From Linum tenue (lineage: Eukaryota > Streptophyta > Magnoliopsida > Malpighiales > Linaceae), in NCBI GenBank assembly GCA_946122785.1, contig CAMGYJ010000002.1, positions 38,528,495 to 38,592,494 of the forward strand: 64,000 bases of DNA. Direction: 5' to 3'. Positions 21,336-33,838 of the stretch are shown piece by piece (the first letter of the stretch is position 1; every line of letters begins with the position of its first letter). The notes under the pieces are model-generated. The model did no database searches. It worked only from the letters and a program-made list of their open reading frames with translations, and had not been told where the DNA came from. The translations under genes and the position numbers were made by a program.

Positions 21336-21520
21336 GGAATGGCAACGGGGTCGGGTGGGGTCGGTTTTCACTAATACCAGCCCCATGCCCGCCACATGAA
21401 TATAAAAACCATCACCGTCCCCGAACCTCTCATTGGGTCTGAAATATAATACCAGCCCCGAGCCCCGCAAATATCGGGAAAACCAATCCGAACCATAACC
21501 ATAACCAAATCTTCTATCTA
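21336..21520. mobile_element. Probable end region of a hAT-type element
   Basis: Begins taggaatggcaacggggtc and is filled with gggtcgg and ccccgaacc motifs, typical of hAT subterminal regions in plants. The transposase remnant at 22062-22670 points away from it, so this would be the 3' end. I find no convincing partner end or 8 bp duplication. Confidence 0.45.
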
Positions 21521-22061
21521 CTTTACTTGAGAAATGATAAATACTCAGAATAATTAAAAGTTAAACCACCACTTAAAAAGCATCCATTGTTTAATCTGCT
21601 TGCCTTTCATAACTCAAAACGGAATGGACAAACACAAAGGGAAGCTCCCCACATTCTGTCATGGTTCACATCTGACAATATCAAAATTCTAAGTTTGCCA
21701 AATACTAACAAATGGCCAAGTTTTTGCAGAGATTCTAGAAAGAACATTCAAAAAAGGACAATAAAGGAGCAGTAGTAATAAAAAGACATCTGCAATTCCA
21801 TCTGCAACCACTATCCAACCAATTCCCCACCGATCTTCTATTCCAAAATGCTCACCTTCTCCATCATCCCAATGATTCCATCTACCAGAAACCAAATAAA
21901 CAAGATGTTGTACGAGTTTTAGAAATAAATAAAAAATTTATAATGGAGGGAAAAGTGTATTAAACTATTAATGGTACCTTCATCCTCAATTTCAACTTCA
22001 TCAACTAAGGTTGAGCAAACTTTCGATGCTTCAGTGGCACCTGCAAAGTAGGTTAGTATAT

Positions 22062-22670
22062 ATTCAATTGAAGGTAGCTAAAAAAAATTGAAATTTCAAC
22101 TCAAAATAAGAAAGATGAGAAACAGCAACATAAATACAGATTAAAGATGTACCTTGCTCTCCATTTTCACTCCAAAGCCAGCTTCTAGCGCACATTAAGG
22201 CCTCTAAAGTGGTCGATTGAAGCCGACTACGATGAGGTCCGATTACTCGACCACTGGCACTGAATGCGGATTCAGACGCAACTGTAGTTGCTCGAATCGC
22301 TAGCACATCCTTTGCAATAGCTTGCAATGTTGGATATTTGACTCCATTTAACTTCCACCAGCACAAGATGTCAAAACCTGCTTTTCTAGGTAAAACACCC
22401 TCCTTCAAGTAATCATCTAACTCTGCTGTAGATGAATAAGTCTTGACCCTCTTCTTATGACTAACAAATAGATCAAAATCAGACATATCATATGGTTCTT
22501 CCGAAGCAGATTTAGTAGCATCTATTACCGAAGAGGAATCTAAAGAACCCGAGCTGCTCAATTTTTTTGATACTCAGAGACCATATCTAACACAACTGCT
22601 TAATTCTTTCTATTTGCTCATCACAAGCACTCCCATAAATCTGCTCAAAATAACATTCAACCAAATCCCA
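22062..22670 (-). pseudogene. hAT transposase fragment with C-terminal dimerisation domain
   Basis: The minus strand reads the hAT family C-terminal domain: ELDDYLKEGVLPRKAGFDIL, WWKLNGVKYPTLQAIAKDVL, TVASESAFSASGRVI and TTLEALMCARSWL. Upstream, across a frame interruption near 22565, VECYFEQIYGSACDEQIERI looks like the preceding linker. The BED zinc finger and catalytic core are missing, and the fragment is cut by the CGGGTT minisatellite at about 22672. A non-functional remnant of a zf-BED/RICESLEEPER-type transposase. Confidence 0.85.
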
Positions 22671-22674
22671 ATCA

Positions 22675-22885
22675 GGCGGGTTCGGGATGGGTTCAATCGG
22701 GTTACGGGTTAGTCGGGTCGGGTTCAATCGGGTTCGAGTTCAATCGGATTGCGGGATAGTCGGGTCGGGTTCAATTGGGTTGCGAGTTAATCGGGTTCGA
22801 GTTCAATCGGGTTGCGGGCAAATCGGGTTCGGGTTCATCGGGTTTTGGGCCGGACGGATTGGGTTGCGGGTTGTTCGGGTCAACG
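22675..22885 (+). repeat. Degenerate CGGGTT minisatellite
   Basis: About 20 imperfect units such as ttcaatcgggt, tgcgggttagtcggg and tcgggttcgggttc. Similar arrays mark subterminal zones of plant hAT elements. A like array in the same orientation lies at 25258-25500. Confidence 0.75.
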
Positions 22886-25257
22886 CATCGAGTTACTTAC
22901 TCGTTACCAACTTACACATTTATTACACTAATTTAAAATATTTTCCATAATTTTTAACCAATTTCTTTCTACCTTGTATATGTACTTAATTAAAAAAAAT
23001 AGTCAAAATGTTGAATTAATTTGTATGAATTGCAAACTTGTCGTGTAATTAATCGTAACTGGTAAAGTTTACTAGCCAATAGGCATGGTGATATCAACAT
23101 TTGTAACCAATACACTATTAACAAATCATATATTCAGTAAACAAAACACTACTCTAAAAGCAAAGAAGAAAACACTTTTCCTATCTCAACATATTTGTGA
23201 AACAATAAAAATTTACCCAAACAAATTTGGGCGCCAATGTAGATCAATCCAAACGAAAATTGGGCAGCCTTTTGGAGCGGGAAGGAAGAAATTTGGCGAC
23301 AATATATATCAAGGAAAAATAAAATTGGGCAGCATTTTGCAACGAGAAGGGAAATGGGTAACAAAAAGGACACATTTTGCTGTTAACCACAATCACAAAT
23401 CTCTAAATACCCACATTACAAACTGCACCACTGTGGTTAGTGGTAACCACTAACTGATGCGGTTCGGTGTGGTTAGTTTGTAATTAATCGCAAAAACCAA
23501 TTTATCATCCATCTTTGATAAGGACTGATCTTTCTGCAATAACCGCCATTGCAGCTTTGACCTCCTTGCAGAAACGCTCATACACATGTTTAATTATTGA
23601 TTTTGTCAATCGTATGACTTGTAAAGTTACCATATAATTAATTATAATTTCTAAAGTACATTAGTTAATAGTTATGGTGAGATCAACATTTTCATCTAAT
23701 AGTCATATTACAACCACAAATTAAAAGGTGTACATGACACAAATAATTCAAAACTCATATTACGTTTAAAACAAAAACTTAGAATAACTAACTATACGAA
23801 CATTCATGTGATGAAGCGAAGTGGTGTAAGATATGTACAACTTCAACACGTACATGGCTAGAAACTGGCCTACTATAGTCATATATCTTGTAGGTTGGTC
23901 AGATTACATATCTTTCAGCTTACCGACTTATTGTTAGTGATGTAACTCGTAGGTTAGTTATACTACATATTTTAAGATTTAATGTGGTTTGAGATTTTGT
24001 TTATGTGGCTAATATTTATTGCATATATGACTTGTGTATCATATTCATATCTTAAATTTATACATGCTAAACACACATATCGCTAATCAAATACGAGTTA
24101 CTTACTAAGTAAAATTTAAACATTTAAGGTTCGGAATATGAATTGGTTTGATGGACAATGGTAAAATTTGTTAATGAGTTTTGTTTAAATTTACACCTAA
24201 CTCTCAACAATATCATTTTTTGATTAAACCCTTAATGCGCATGGGCAAACAATGAACTTTAGTTATGTGCTTGTCAATAATGATCCATAGAATAAAAAAA
24301 GAGAAAGAAACAACAATCCTTGTTATGTGTTTGATTAAACACTTAATTTAGTTATTTTCAATCTTCAATTATGGTTAATTACTATGTTTAATGTGGCAAT
24401 TATATTTCCGAAATTTAGGTAAAAATCAAGATGCACTTACTTTTTTTTTGGATCACACATATTAATAGTTAGGCACATGAATTATTGTCTCTAATAGAAA
24501 GTTTTTTTTTAGAATTCTCTAATATGAATTCTAAACGGCCATACAAGGCGCACTTTATTTTCAATTAGTATTTGGGACACCGCGCTGGTTTCGCCTATCC
24601 AAATTTTTTGCTCCCAAAATTTTTTACTCCCGCCTGCTTAACATGGGCTCTCTTTAATTTTCACTCCAACAACTTCCCCGCCTCTCATTTATTCCCGCCT
24701 CCCCAATCCTCATTTTTGGTTCCTAACTTTTGGCTCCATAATCCCAATTTTTGACTCTCATCTCCCGCAATATCTTTACCCAGTATTTTCAATTTTCATG
24801 TTCTTAGAAGACATATTTTACTGGAAGACCCACCATTTCTTAATCCACATAAAAGGGACAATAATAGAAATATTCATTTTAATGATTCCCGCCAATGATT
24901 CATAAAAATACCCGTCCATAATTATTTATATAAGACCTGGCAATTATTCATCAATGTTTCCTTTCTTTCCTGAGTTTTGACAAATTTTAAGTGTCATCAT
25001 CACCGCCAAATCAACCGTTTTTTAGGATGTTATCTACTTCTGTCCCTTTTCTTATATGATAGTTCATCTTAAGATTTTTATTATAATTTCGTCATTATAG
25101 TTCCTCTTATTGTTTGTATTATAGTATGACAATATCAAAGTTTCCTACTTGTTTTAAAATAATCAAATTATCAAATACATAATTTTATTCTATTTATATT
25201 TAATTGATAACTTTGTTGAAATACTATATATTATATAATATAGTAATTATTCAGGTC
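22886..25257. other. AT-rich sequence between two CGGGTT arrays
   Basis: No gene recognised. Around 23380-23480 there are repeated accac/gtggtt phrases (tgtggttagtggtaaccac), probably a small inverted-repeat remnant. If the flanking arrays are ends of one element, this would be its interior. Confidence 0.3.
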
Positions 25258-25500
25258 AATCGGGCGGGTCGCGGGTTAGTCGGGTCAGGGTCAATCGGAT
25301 AGGGGTTAATCGGGCAACTGGTTTAATTGGGTTCGGGCCAATCGGATTCGGGTTGGTCGGGTTGTGGGCCAATCGAGTTACGGGCCAATCGAGTTACTGG
25401 TCGGGCGGGTTGCGGGTCATTGACTTTTAGTCAATTCGGGTTGCGGTCGGGTTTTGGGTCGGGTTGATCGGACGGGTTATTCGGGTCGAGTTCTGTTTGG
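25258..25500 (+). repeat. Second degenerate CGGGTT minisatellite
   Basis: Units such as gcgggttagtcgggt, ccaatcggattcggg and gggttgcgggtcatt, in the same orientation as the array at 22675-22885. Confidence 0.75.
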
Positions 25501-25504
25501 AGAC

Positions 25505-25965
25505 CTATACTTGCAGCCCAACAATCCGAGTCCTTTGCGGATTAGGATTTCTTTAAGCCTTGTTCTGTTTGCATTAGAATTTCGTGTTTGTTTATGTTTT
25601 GGACTTTCGTAGTAGATGTTTAGCTAGCCTAGGTCTATTGAAAGCTTTCAATTACGTTGTAATCGGCAGATTTTATTGAATTGGTTACAAGCTTGAGTTT
25701 GGTTCACAAAGCTTGTTGCTTCGTGAGTTTGAGAGTTGTTTATAAGGAGTTCTAAGCAGCTTGAGTGCTTGTATTGTTCAGCTAATCACGCTTTTAGTGG
25801 CCGAGCTTCTACCTATAGTTTACAAGCCTTTCTCCCTTCATGAGAATTGCACAAAACTTCCACCAACACACATTCAAAGCATATCCTGTTTGTGGAGTTC
25901 TTGCTCGAGGGAACTCTTGGATTCCTTAGTTGTGCTATTTTGATCAGTAAACCTCATATGGGGGT
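25505..25965 (+). mobile_element. Old LTR-like remnant (family shared with 51520-51860)
   Basis: Phrases such as agctttcaattacgttgtaatcg, gagcttgagtgcttgtattg-like and cctttctccctt...gagaattgcac recur in diverged form and the same order at 51600-51810. The layout resembles the U3-R-U5 end of plant gypsy-like LTRs. No ends or target duplication were found. Confidence 0.4.
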
Positions 25966-25969
25966 TCAT

Positions 25970-26435
25970 CATAAAGCCAAAACAAAATCTAGTTTCATAT
26001 AAAAGAAATCTCATTAATAGTATTCATATCCGGTCAAAATTTCTCAAATGAATTTTCTTATTCTGCTAAGGAAACAAATCAAATGATCGTATTTTTGGCA
26101 ATAAAATGATACAAAACTGAGAAGTAAGAGAAAGTAAATACTTTGAGAGAATTTTGAATTCAAAATCTTTCAAGTTGGTTTTGGGTTTCAGGGTTTTTTT
26201 AGTTTTGGCAAGAGGACTTCTAGATTTGAAGAGAAGTGGGTGGACTGTGACTTACCATTATGAGCCCACGCTCACCTGTATCTTGTGTATCATTTATTTT
26301 ATAACGCACATCCATTATTATATAAGACCATCCATAATATCATGAAGAATTGACATCTGACTAATTTCGGGGTTTGACCAACAAATGCTCATCCTTACCA
26401 CTTATTATGAAGAAAATAGGCTTACTATTGATCAG
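25970..26435 (+). repeat. Diverged direct repeat, upstream copy
   Basis: Closely related, with small indels, to 28705-29118. Shared blocks include aacaaaatctagtttcatat, tggcaataaaatgatacaaa and ggggtttgaccaacaaatgc. The other copy abuts the MORC promoter, so this is probably a duplicated piece of the MORC upstream region. Confidence 0.85.
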
Positions 26436-26813
26436 AATAGCTTAGCGTAATGCATTAATTAGTTGTGATCCCATGTTATATAATTATATTAGACTAATGT
26501 GACCAATTAAAGTTCAAAATTCGATGTTTTAAGACTACTCTTGGAGTGGGTGCATAGTCGCACTCATTTTGATGTGTATAGTATTTAAGCAACCATATAT
26601 TACCATGTATACATATGGTAAAGACAGGTATACTCTAGGTGATCTGGTCGTTAGGTGTACTTTAATGAGCTCCGACCAATCTCAACAGTCAATTGTTGTT
26701 TATATTAAATTGATATTCGAGTATAGAGAATCGTGACTTAGAGTTGATTCATTGCAGATTAGGTGGATTAGAAGCACTCACTTTTTTTTATTAACGACCT
26801 AATTGATTATAAG

Positions 26814-27530
26814 CATTGCTATTCGTCGCTCTAAAATTTCTTATTCGTCGCACTAATTAAATCAAAGTTACTTTAATGTCCTTAGTTCATTTATGTGTCT
26901 CGCAAACACTTAAAATCCCTTGTTCGTTACGTGTCCCGTATCTTGCCGGCGATAGGTTTTCAACCCACCCGCCGCTACAACAACAACAAAAACTCATCGT
27001 TTTCATTTATAAAAAATGGTCATGAAGCTTTTTGCCAACTGCTTAATAAACCAAATTAACCGTTGTCATTTTTTATAGTGTCTCCCCATCCATTCAGCGA
27101 CACCGGTAGATTAGCAGTGGCGGTCAGAGACAAAAGTAGTACCCTCGACCGCTTATTCTTCTTCTTCCTCCTGCTGGTCCGTCTTCTTCTTCCTTCCTTT
27201 GGTCCGCTTCGTCTCCCTTCTTCTTCTTCCTCCTTGTGGTCGACAACAACGACGAGATTGGGTTGAGCGCCGAATTTGTGTGGGTGAGGGACGATGGTCG
27301 GCGAGAGGTATTGGGGTCGGAAGGGATTGCGGTGAGCGGCCAATGAGGGTGAGGGATTGACGAAGTCGGGGTGGGGGAGGGACTGGTTGGTGGCGGATTT
27401 AGGTGGGGAGGGATAGAGGTATTGTTTGGTTTATGGTTTATGATAGAAATTGGGTTGAGGGGTAAATAAGTCAATTTGGTGTGTTTTAGGGCGATAAAAA
27501 TTGAATTTTACATCGACAAATAGCGATTCA
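26814..27530. mobile_element. MULE-like element with double-motif terminal inverted repeats
   Basis: The left end (gcattgctattcgtcgctct... then ttattcgtcgcact) is inverted at the right end (agggcgataaaaattg... then catcgacaaatagcgat). About 28 of 40 positions match. The arrangement, two spaced copies of a GTCGC motif at each end and a GC-rich interior, is the same as in the element at 39665-41562. No clear target duplication. Interior frames are low-complexity and are not called. Confidence 0.5.
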
Positions 27531-27659
27531 GTTCATTAAAGTGTAAATTGGGTCACAGACTGGACAAGTAACCCGATTCTAATAACACATACAGAAACAT
27601 ATGTGGGTAATCACTCCACACACTTAGAGAGTCCCATTCTTTTGCCCTTTGGTCAAAAA

Positions 27660-27845
27660 ATGGGCCAGAGAATTACATTTGTTGGGGTAAAATTCCAGCT
27701 CACTTTACACCGCGAGATTAGAGAAAATTCCTTAGAACAATCGTAAATTGCTTTGCATCTCGTCTGGAGTTCAATATGCTCATTATCCCCATTCTTCAAC
27801 CTTAACACTAGCTTCATGCAATCGGATTCAATAATTACAGGGCCT
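27660..27845 (-). pseudogene. RVT_3/RNase H-like fragment, LINE-derived
   Basis: The minus strand reads VIIESDCMKLVLRLKNG and then CSKEFSLISRCKVSW, which matches the RNase H-like domain common at the end of plant LINE ORF2. Only ~60 residues survive, with no neighbouring RT motifs. Confidence 0.5.
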
Positions 27846-28704
27846 AACTGATGTTTTTTTTATCAAGGCATGAGACAAAGACTCGACACGATTACAATAC
27901 AGACTCAAACCCTACGCGTTGGTCTGTATCTTGTCTTAACCTATCGATCAAGAAGAGAGGTTCTTGGAGCAAACAACTTATTGCACTCTATCTTAGCCCA
28001 CCCTTCAACCAAGGTTCAGAAGCGGAAAGCAACAAGCTCCCTTCTGAACCAAAAACTCTTGGAGGCATGGGTGAACGAACTCTCTTCACATGTTGGAATA
28101 CATAATCGACGACAGAGGAGCATAGCAGAGCATTTTAGTCATTTTTTATTTGACAAGTCACCCATTTAACTGTCAAGTATGTGAGTTAACCGCCATGTAG
28201 CATAAACTTAACAAAGATGGACGACAAGTGGCCAATGATGGTGTAAAGTTAGTGACCAACTGACCATTAGTGTAATTAAAAAAATTTAGTCGCAAACGTG
28301 AAACAAAATAGTAAACACAGTGTCCAAAAATGCTATTTACCCTATTTATTTTATTGCTCTTTCCCAATTTTCCGTACCTTTCCCTCAAATCTACTGATTT
28401 AAATTTAAATTTGAGAGATGTCAAAAGGTGTCACTTTTGGCACCATATTCAAATTCACTGTCTGGTAGGGACTATAACCATAAATTGCAAATTTCATCAT
28501 TTTATATCACCCTTTGTATCCATTGTTGATGATCATCAATATCACTTTAACAATAACATACCAAATAACAAATGAAAAGTTCCCTAAGAATTGTCCGCAT
28601 AACAGGAGTCCTCAAAATAGTCAACAATTATAGGTGAGATCAAAGTAGCATGCTATTTCCATCTAACCTACGAACAACCAAAAATATGTGAATATGCGTC
28701 ATCC
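27846..28704. other. Unassigned intergenic sequence
   Basis: Two overlapping frames at 27851-28169 have no recognisable domain. The remainder is AT-rich with no element ends seen. Confidence 0.3.
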
Positions 28705-29118
28705 CGACTATGAAACCAGAACAAAATCTAGTTTCATATAAAAGAAATCTCATTAAGATTGGTGGTCTAAGTATTCAAATCCGGTCAAAATTTCTTAAAT
28801 GAATATCTAGTTCTATTAATGAAACAAATATAACTTTGAAATTATCACGAATGATCGTATTTTTGGCAATAAAATGATACAAAAGTGAGAAGTAAGAGAA
28901 AGTAAAGATTTTGAGAGAATTTTGAATTCAAAACCGTTATGAGTCCACGCTCACCTGTATCTTGTGTGTCATTTATTTTATAACGCAGATCCATTATTAT
29001 ATAAGACCATGCATAATATCATGATAAATTCACCTCTGACTAATTACGGGGTTTGACCAACAAATGCTCATCTTTACCACTTATTATGAAGAAAATATGT
29101 TTACTATTGACTAGAAAT
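28705..29118 (+). repeat. Diverged direct repeat, copy next to MORC
   Basis: Partner of 25970-26435, about 2.7 kb downstream. It carries small insertions relative to that copy, such as gattggtggtct near 28757. Confidence 0.85.
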
Positions 29119-29317
29119 GAATCCAATTTGTAGAAGGGCAATAATTAAGTGCATAGTTAACAATTAAAAAAAATTTGAATTTCTCCTTAGACAAACCAAA
29201 ATCCTTGTCACAAAAGGAAAGGAAAGAGCAAAGGGTGCAAGAGTAAATACACAATTTAGCCAGAAAAGAACAGTCACACCTCCCTCCAGTCTCTCCCCCA
29301 CTCGCTCCATCAAAATG

Positions 29318-29431
29318 CCACGTCATTCAACACCACACGTGGCTACATCTTCACTCGCCTGTGCACTCAACCGCGTGTCGCGTGCGGGGATACCACGCGC
29401 GAAAAAACCGTCAGCAGCCCCATTATAAATA
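29318..29431 (+). promoter_or_regulatory. MORC core promoter: ACGT elements and TATA box
   Basis: tataaata at 29424-29431 lies about 140 bases before the start codon. A G-box, cacgtg, is at 29336-29341 and a second ACGT core, ccacgtca, near 29319. bZIP or bHLH control is an inference from these motifs. Confidence 0.6.
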
Positions 29432-29568
29432 GTGATGCTCGCACGATCAAAGGGGCAACTCTTCAGTATCCTTGGCACGGTTCAACTCTTCTTCCGTGAA
29501 GCAATTTCAATTCCCTTTTCCTTTGGTTAGACTTGTATCCCCAAAACCCTAGAAATCCAAACTCCGAT

Positions 29569-32500
29569 ATGGACTCCACGTCGGCGAAGGAGCAGTTGCG
29601 TCGGCGGATTCATAACGACCGAGTAGCGAGCGACTCTCAGCACCCGCCGCCGCCGCCTATGAAGAAGGCGAAGCAGGAACCCGTCGGTGGTTTTTTCATG
29701 CCGTCGAGTTTTCTCGCGCCGCTGCCGCAACGGATGGTTCTCGCTCAGTATTCAGAAGCGCCGCAGCGCGCCGGCGTGTCGAGCGGCAGTGGTAATCGGA
29801 AGCAAGAGGCGGTGGTTTCTGGCGTCCGTGGAGGGAAGGTGGAGGAAACAACGGCGAAGGTCGGCGACGGCGTTTCGCCGGTGGCCCGAGGGTGCAGGCA
29901 GTTCTGGCGCGCAGGAGATTACGAGGACGCCAATGGCATTATTCCTGCCGCTCACTCTTCCGGCGGTTCGTCTCAATTTAATTTTCCTTGGAATTTCAAT
30001 CTACTTTCTTGATCTTTAATTCTTTTTTTTTCCCCCTTCGTTTTATACATCACACAAATAAATTCTAGAACTATTTATACAAATGCTTGAAATTTTTGTC
30101 TTGGGTGGGTAATGGAAAAGGTTGAATGAATGTGGGCTTTGCATGCATGCAGTTGGATTGGATCATGTGAGAGTCCACCCAAAGTTCTTGCACTCTAATG
30201 CTACAAGTCATAAATGGGCGCTTGGAGGTAATCATCATCCCCTAATTAAGTAACCCATCAATCATAATGACTAATTAGTAACTGATTAATTCTCTTCTTT
30301 CTTGGTCACCAGCATTTGCTGAACTTCTCGACAATGCTGTTGACGAGGTATAGATATAGTTTAATTAGCTACTTTTCCATAACTGAAATCGTTTTCTTTC
30401 ATATCGTCTTCAGCTAATTATCTTGTGCATGCGTACAATTTGTGTATGTTGTATCTAAATAATAGATTGTTCATGGAGCCACTTACGTAAACGTGGACGT
30501 CCTCAATAACCGGAAAGATGGCTCCAAGATGCTTCTAGTCGAAGGTATATTTTAGATAATTTTGTGATAATTAAGCTTAAGCTAATTAATCATGGTGGAC
30601 TCCTATAGCTTATTATTAATGAATTTCTATCCGCAGATAACGGCGGCGGAATGACGCCGGACAATATCCGGCAATGCATGTCTTTGGGGTATTCAGTTAA
30701 GAGTAAAAGTTCCAACACTATCGGCCAATGTGAGTTTTCATTCAATTCGAGGTTTTTACAGTCGCAATTAACAATGATTTTATGGTAATTAGTTAATAAT
30801 TAATAATTAAATATGAACAGATGGAAATGGGTTTAAGACGAGTACAATGAGACTGGGGGCAGATGTGATTGTGTTTTCCCGCTGCCCAGCAGCTGACGGT
30901 AAAAGGTAAATTTCTATTTCTTTTTAACTAATTTTTCACTGCGGCTAATATCCGTTTTGCCCTAGTAATTAGCTAATTAATCTTGATGAACATTCCGTGT
31001 AGCCAAACGCGGAGCATTGGGCTGCTCTCATACACCTTCTTGAGGTCGACCAAAAAGGAAGACACTGTTGTTCCCATGGTAATTAAGATTCAGGATTCAC
31101 TTTGGTTTGTCCTTAAACTAGTTAATAAGATTTACTAATGACTTTGACCCCTTGCTGCATTTGCAGGTTGACTTTGAGCAAACAGGACAAGGTTGGAAGC
31201 GGTTGATAAGGTCAACTTCAGATGATTGGAACATGAACATGAGAACTATCCTCTTGTGGTCTCCTTTTGTATCCGAACAGGATCTCATTGGCCAGGTAAA
31301 TTGATTAAAGTTAAATTAAACCCTTATTAATTAATATCCATCTTTCTTATGTGAATTGCTTCATAGATAGTGACTTCATCATTGGTATTTGTTGTTTTTT
31401 TGGTCTTGTAGTTTGACTACCTGGGAAATAAAGGTACCAGAATCATAATCTACAACCTATGGGAGGACGACGAAGGACAATTGGAGCTGGATTTTGAGAC
31501 CGATCAAGAGGTACCCAAAAATCTACATACTATCTAAAATAATCACCAATCTTTTCTCCAAGTTCTAGTAAGATCATTCGATTTTTGGGGGCAGGACATT
31601 CAAATCAGAGGAGCCAACAGAGATGAGAAGAACATAGAGATGGCCAAACAGTATCCCAACTCCAAACACTTCCTCACTTACAGACACTCATTAAGGGTAA
31701 TTAACACCAAATCTCCCCCTAGCTAGTTATTAATTTTCCTCCTAATCATCATGGGTTAGTCAGCTAACAATATCTGGGATTTCATTTTTTTGTTTGGGCA
31801 GAGCTATGCTGCAATTCTGTACCTGAAACTCCCAACCGAGTTTCGAATTATGCTGCGCGGCTCAGAAGTTGAGCATCATGATATTGTCAAGGACATGATT
31901 GAGCCTAAGACGACGACTTACAGACCACAGCAACTTGCAGATGGAATGTCGAACAACCATGAGGTAGTTTAATTCATGTTTGGTGGGAATTTCGGAGTCT
32001 TGTATTAAGAAAGAGTGTTGTTTTCGATGGGGCGATATGAAAATTCAAAAATGTTTTTTTGTTGTTGTTTTCAGGTTAGTGCAGTGCTGAGTATTGGATT
32101 TGTGAAAGATGCTCGCCATCACATTGATGTGCAAGGGTTCAATGTCTACCACAAGAACCGGCTAATCAAGGTAATTAGTTTGCATAAATTTTCTTTATGT
32201 TGCTCTTGTTTATTGAGTATAGTCCATTTCATTTGATCTCCTGCAATCTGAAACTGGTGTCTTGGACTTTCTCCAGCCTTTCTGGAGGGTCTGGAATGCT
32301 GCAGGAAGTGATGGCCGTGGCGTCATAGGTTCGTATTTCATTTCATTTCGATCACTGACTCAGTTTCTTCCTTCCTGATGTTGGCTTCAAGATTCAAACT
32401 TCAATGAAATTCGATTACTGTTCAGGCGTTCTGGAAGCAAATTTTATTGAGCCAGCACATGATAAACAAGGGTTTGAGCGCACAATAGCACTCTTGAGAC

Positions 32501-33323
32501 TGGAGGCAAGATTGAAAGATCACCAGAAGCAGTTCTGGTATGCCAAAGTTTCAACCTTTCTTCGCCTGTTTTCTTCCAAGTTTCGTTCATTCATTTTACT
32601 GTGCTGCTGTAACTTTTTTTTATTACGGATTATCAGGACAAGCAAGTGCCATGAGATTGGGTATTCTCAAAGGGTGAAACCGAAAAATACCACTCCATCA
32701 TCTAGCAAGAAAGCTAATAACAATATCGTCAGCAAAAGCAGTCCTCCATTAATTCAGGATGGAGAGATTCTTGCCCTCGCTGGGTCTAATGAGAAGAGCA
32801 AGATGTCTGGTCTAAAGCGTTCTGAAAATGGTTCATCAGAAGAAGATGGAGAGGGAAAACTATAAAAAATCGTTCTATTGCTTTAAAAGATGAAGAAATT
32901 AATTGTGTCTCAAAAGGTGAAGGTAAGTTCAATCTGCTGCAAAGCTTAGAAGAAGAAAGAGTGAAGAGCAAGAAACTAGAAACTGAGCTTGAAGAGAAGA
33001 CCAAAGAGCTGAAGGAAGTTGAAAAGGAAGCTCAAACTTCGCTTGACGATATTGTGGTGCTGAAACAAATGATTAAGGAAGAGAAGGAATGGAGGGATGC
33101 TATTGAGCAGAATTTGAGGGAAAGTCTCAAGGTAATGTGAATCGATAACAAATTTTTTTGATTCTGTTGTAAAGTTGCTAAAACTGTCATGCTAACGGGA
33201 GACTTGTTTTGTGGGTTGTTTGTTTTTCTTCTCTAGAGTGCTGAGCAGACCATTGAGACATTGCAGGAGAGAGTGAGGGAGCTTGAAGGAGGTCAGGTGG
33301 AAGATGGATCAGGGTCTAGCTAA
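29569..33323 (+). CDS. MORC: MORC family GHKL ATPase (MORC4/7-like), 16 exons, frame break near C-terminus
   Basis: Exons join at GT-AG sites: 29569-29965, 30153-30227, 30313-30347, 30466-30544, 30637-30729, 30821-30905, 31003-31078, 31167-31295, 31412-31510, 31595-31696, 31802-31963, 32075-32170, 32277-32328, 32426-32537, 32637-33131, 33237-33323. The GHKL ATPase core shows AELLDNAVDE, VEDNGGGM and GQYGNGFKTSTMRLG. Next come the S5-like region (FNVYHKNRLIKPFW, GVLEANFIEPAHDKQGFER) and a C-terminal coiled coil (KKLETELEEKTKELKEVEKE). Plant MORCs work in gene and transposon silencing and in immunity. As read, exon 15 stops at 32865 (606 aa). The coiled coil is in another frame, reachable by removing a 59-base putative intron 32831-32889 (704 aa) or by a one-base correction. 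An in-frame ATG at 29533 is an alternative start. Confidence 0.93.
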
Positions 33324-33838
33324 ACACAGTTTTACTCAGGAATCCACCTCGGCATGTGATTCTTGTAGAACTGTAGTTTTCAATTGAAATGATGTATAGT
33401 TTGATTAGTAGAGGCTAATATTTTGTGGAAACATCTGAAAAGAATTTGACATTAATCCTGGAACTAGATTCTTATCTTGTTCTCTGATATAATGTAAATT
33501 GTTACAGTCCATCTAAATCTAATAGAAGAATAGTTCAGTTTACCTGTCAGCAGTGTGTTTTTCTTCTTGTAAATTTAGAACAGATCAGTTGGCATTTATT
33601 AAGCAGTTTTACAAGAAAAAAGTTGAACCAGATTTCATTTTCAGATAGCAAAACAACACACTATTATCCAATACATTTCACACAAAATCCAAAATCCAAC
33701 CTAATCCAGTAACAAATTTGTAATCTACTTATTCAACAACAAGTACACAAATCTCTGTATACAGTACTCATCTTCTTTATACAATAGTGTAATAGTACAT
33801 TATGAAATCATAAGCAATGAATTCTTAAACCCCATATG
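33324..33838. other. Convergent intergenic region (3' ends of MORC and the Ole e 1 gene)
   Basis: The two genes converge with about 515 bases between stops. No other gene is seen; it presumably holds both 3' UTRs. Confidence 0.6.

Noticed and set aside
22675..25500. CRISPR-like spaced repeats
   Set aside because: Units are degenerate and contiguous with no constant spacer, in a eukaryotic genome.
27056..27474. Overlapping frames rich in Ser/Arg and Phe/Leu
   Set aside because: Low-complexity CTT/GAA tracts within the MULE-like element; no domain.
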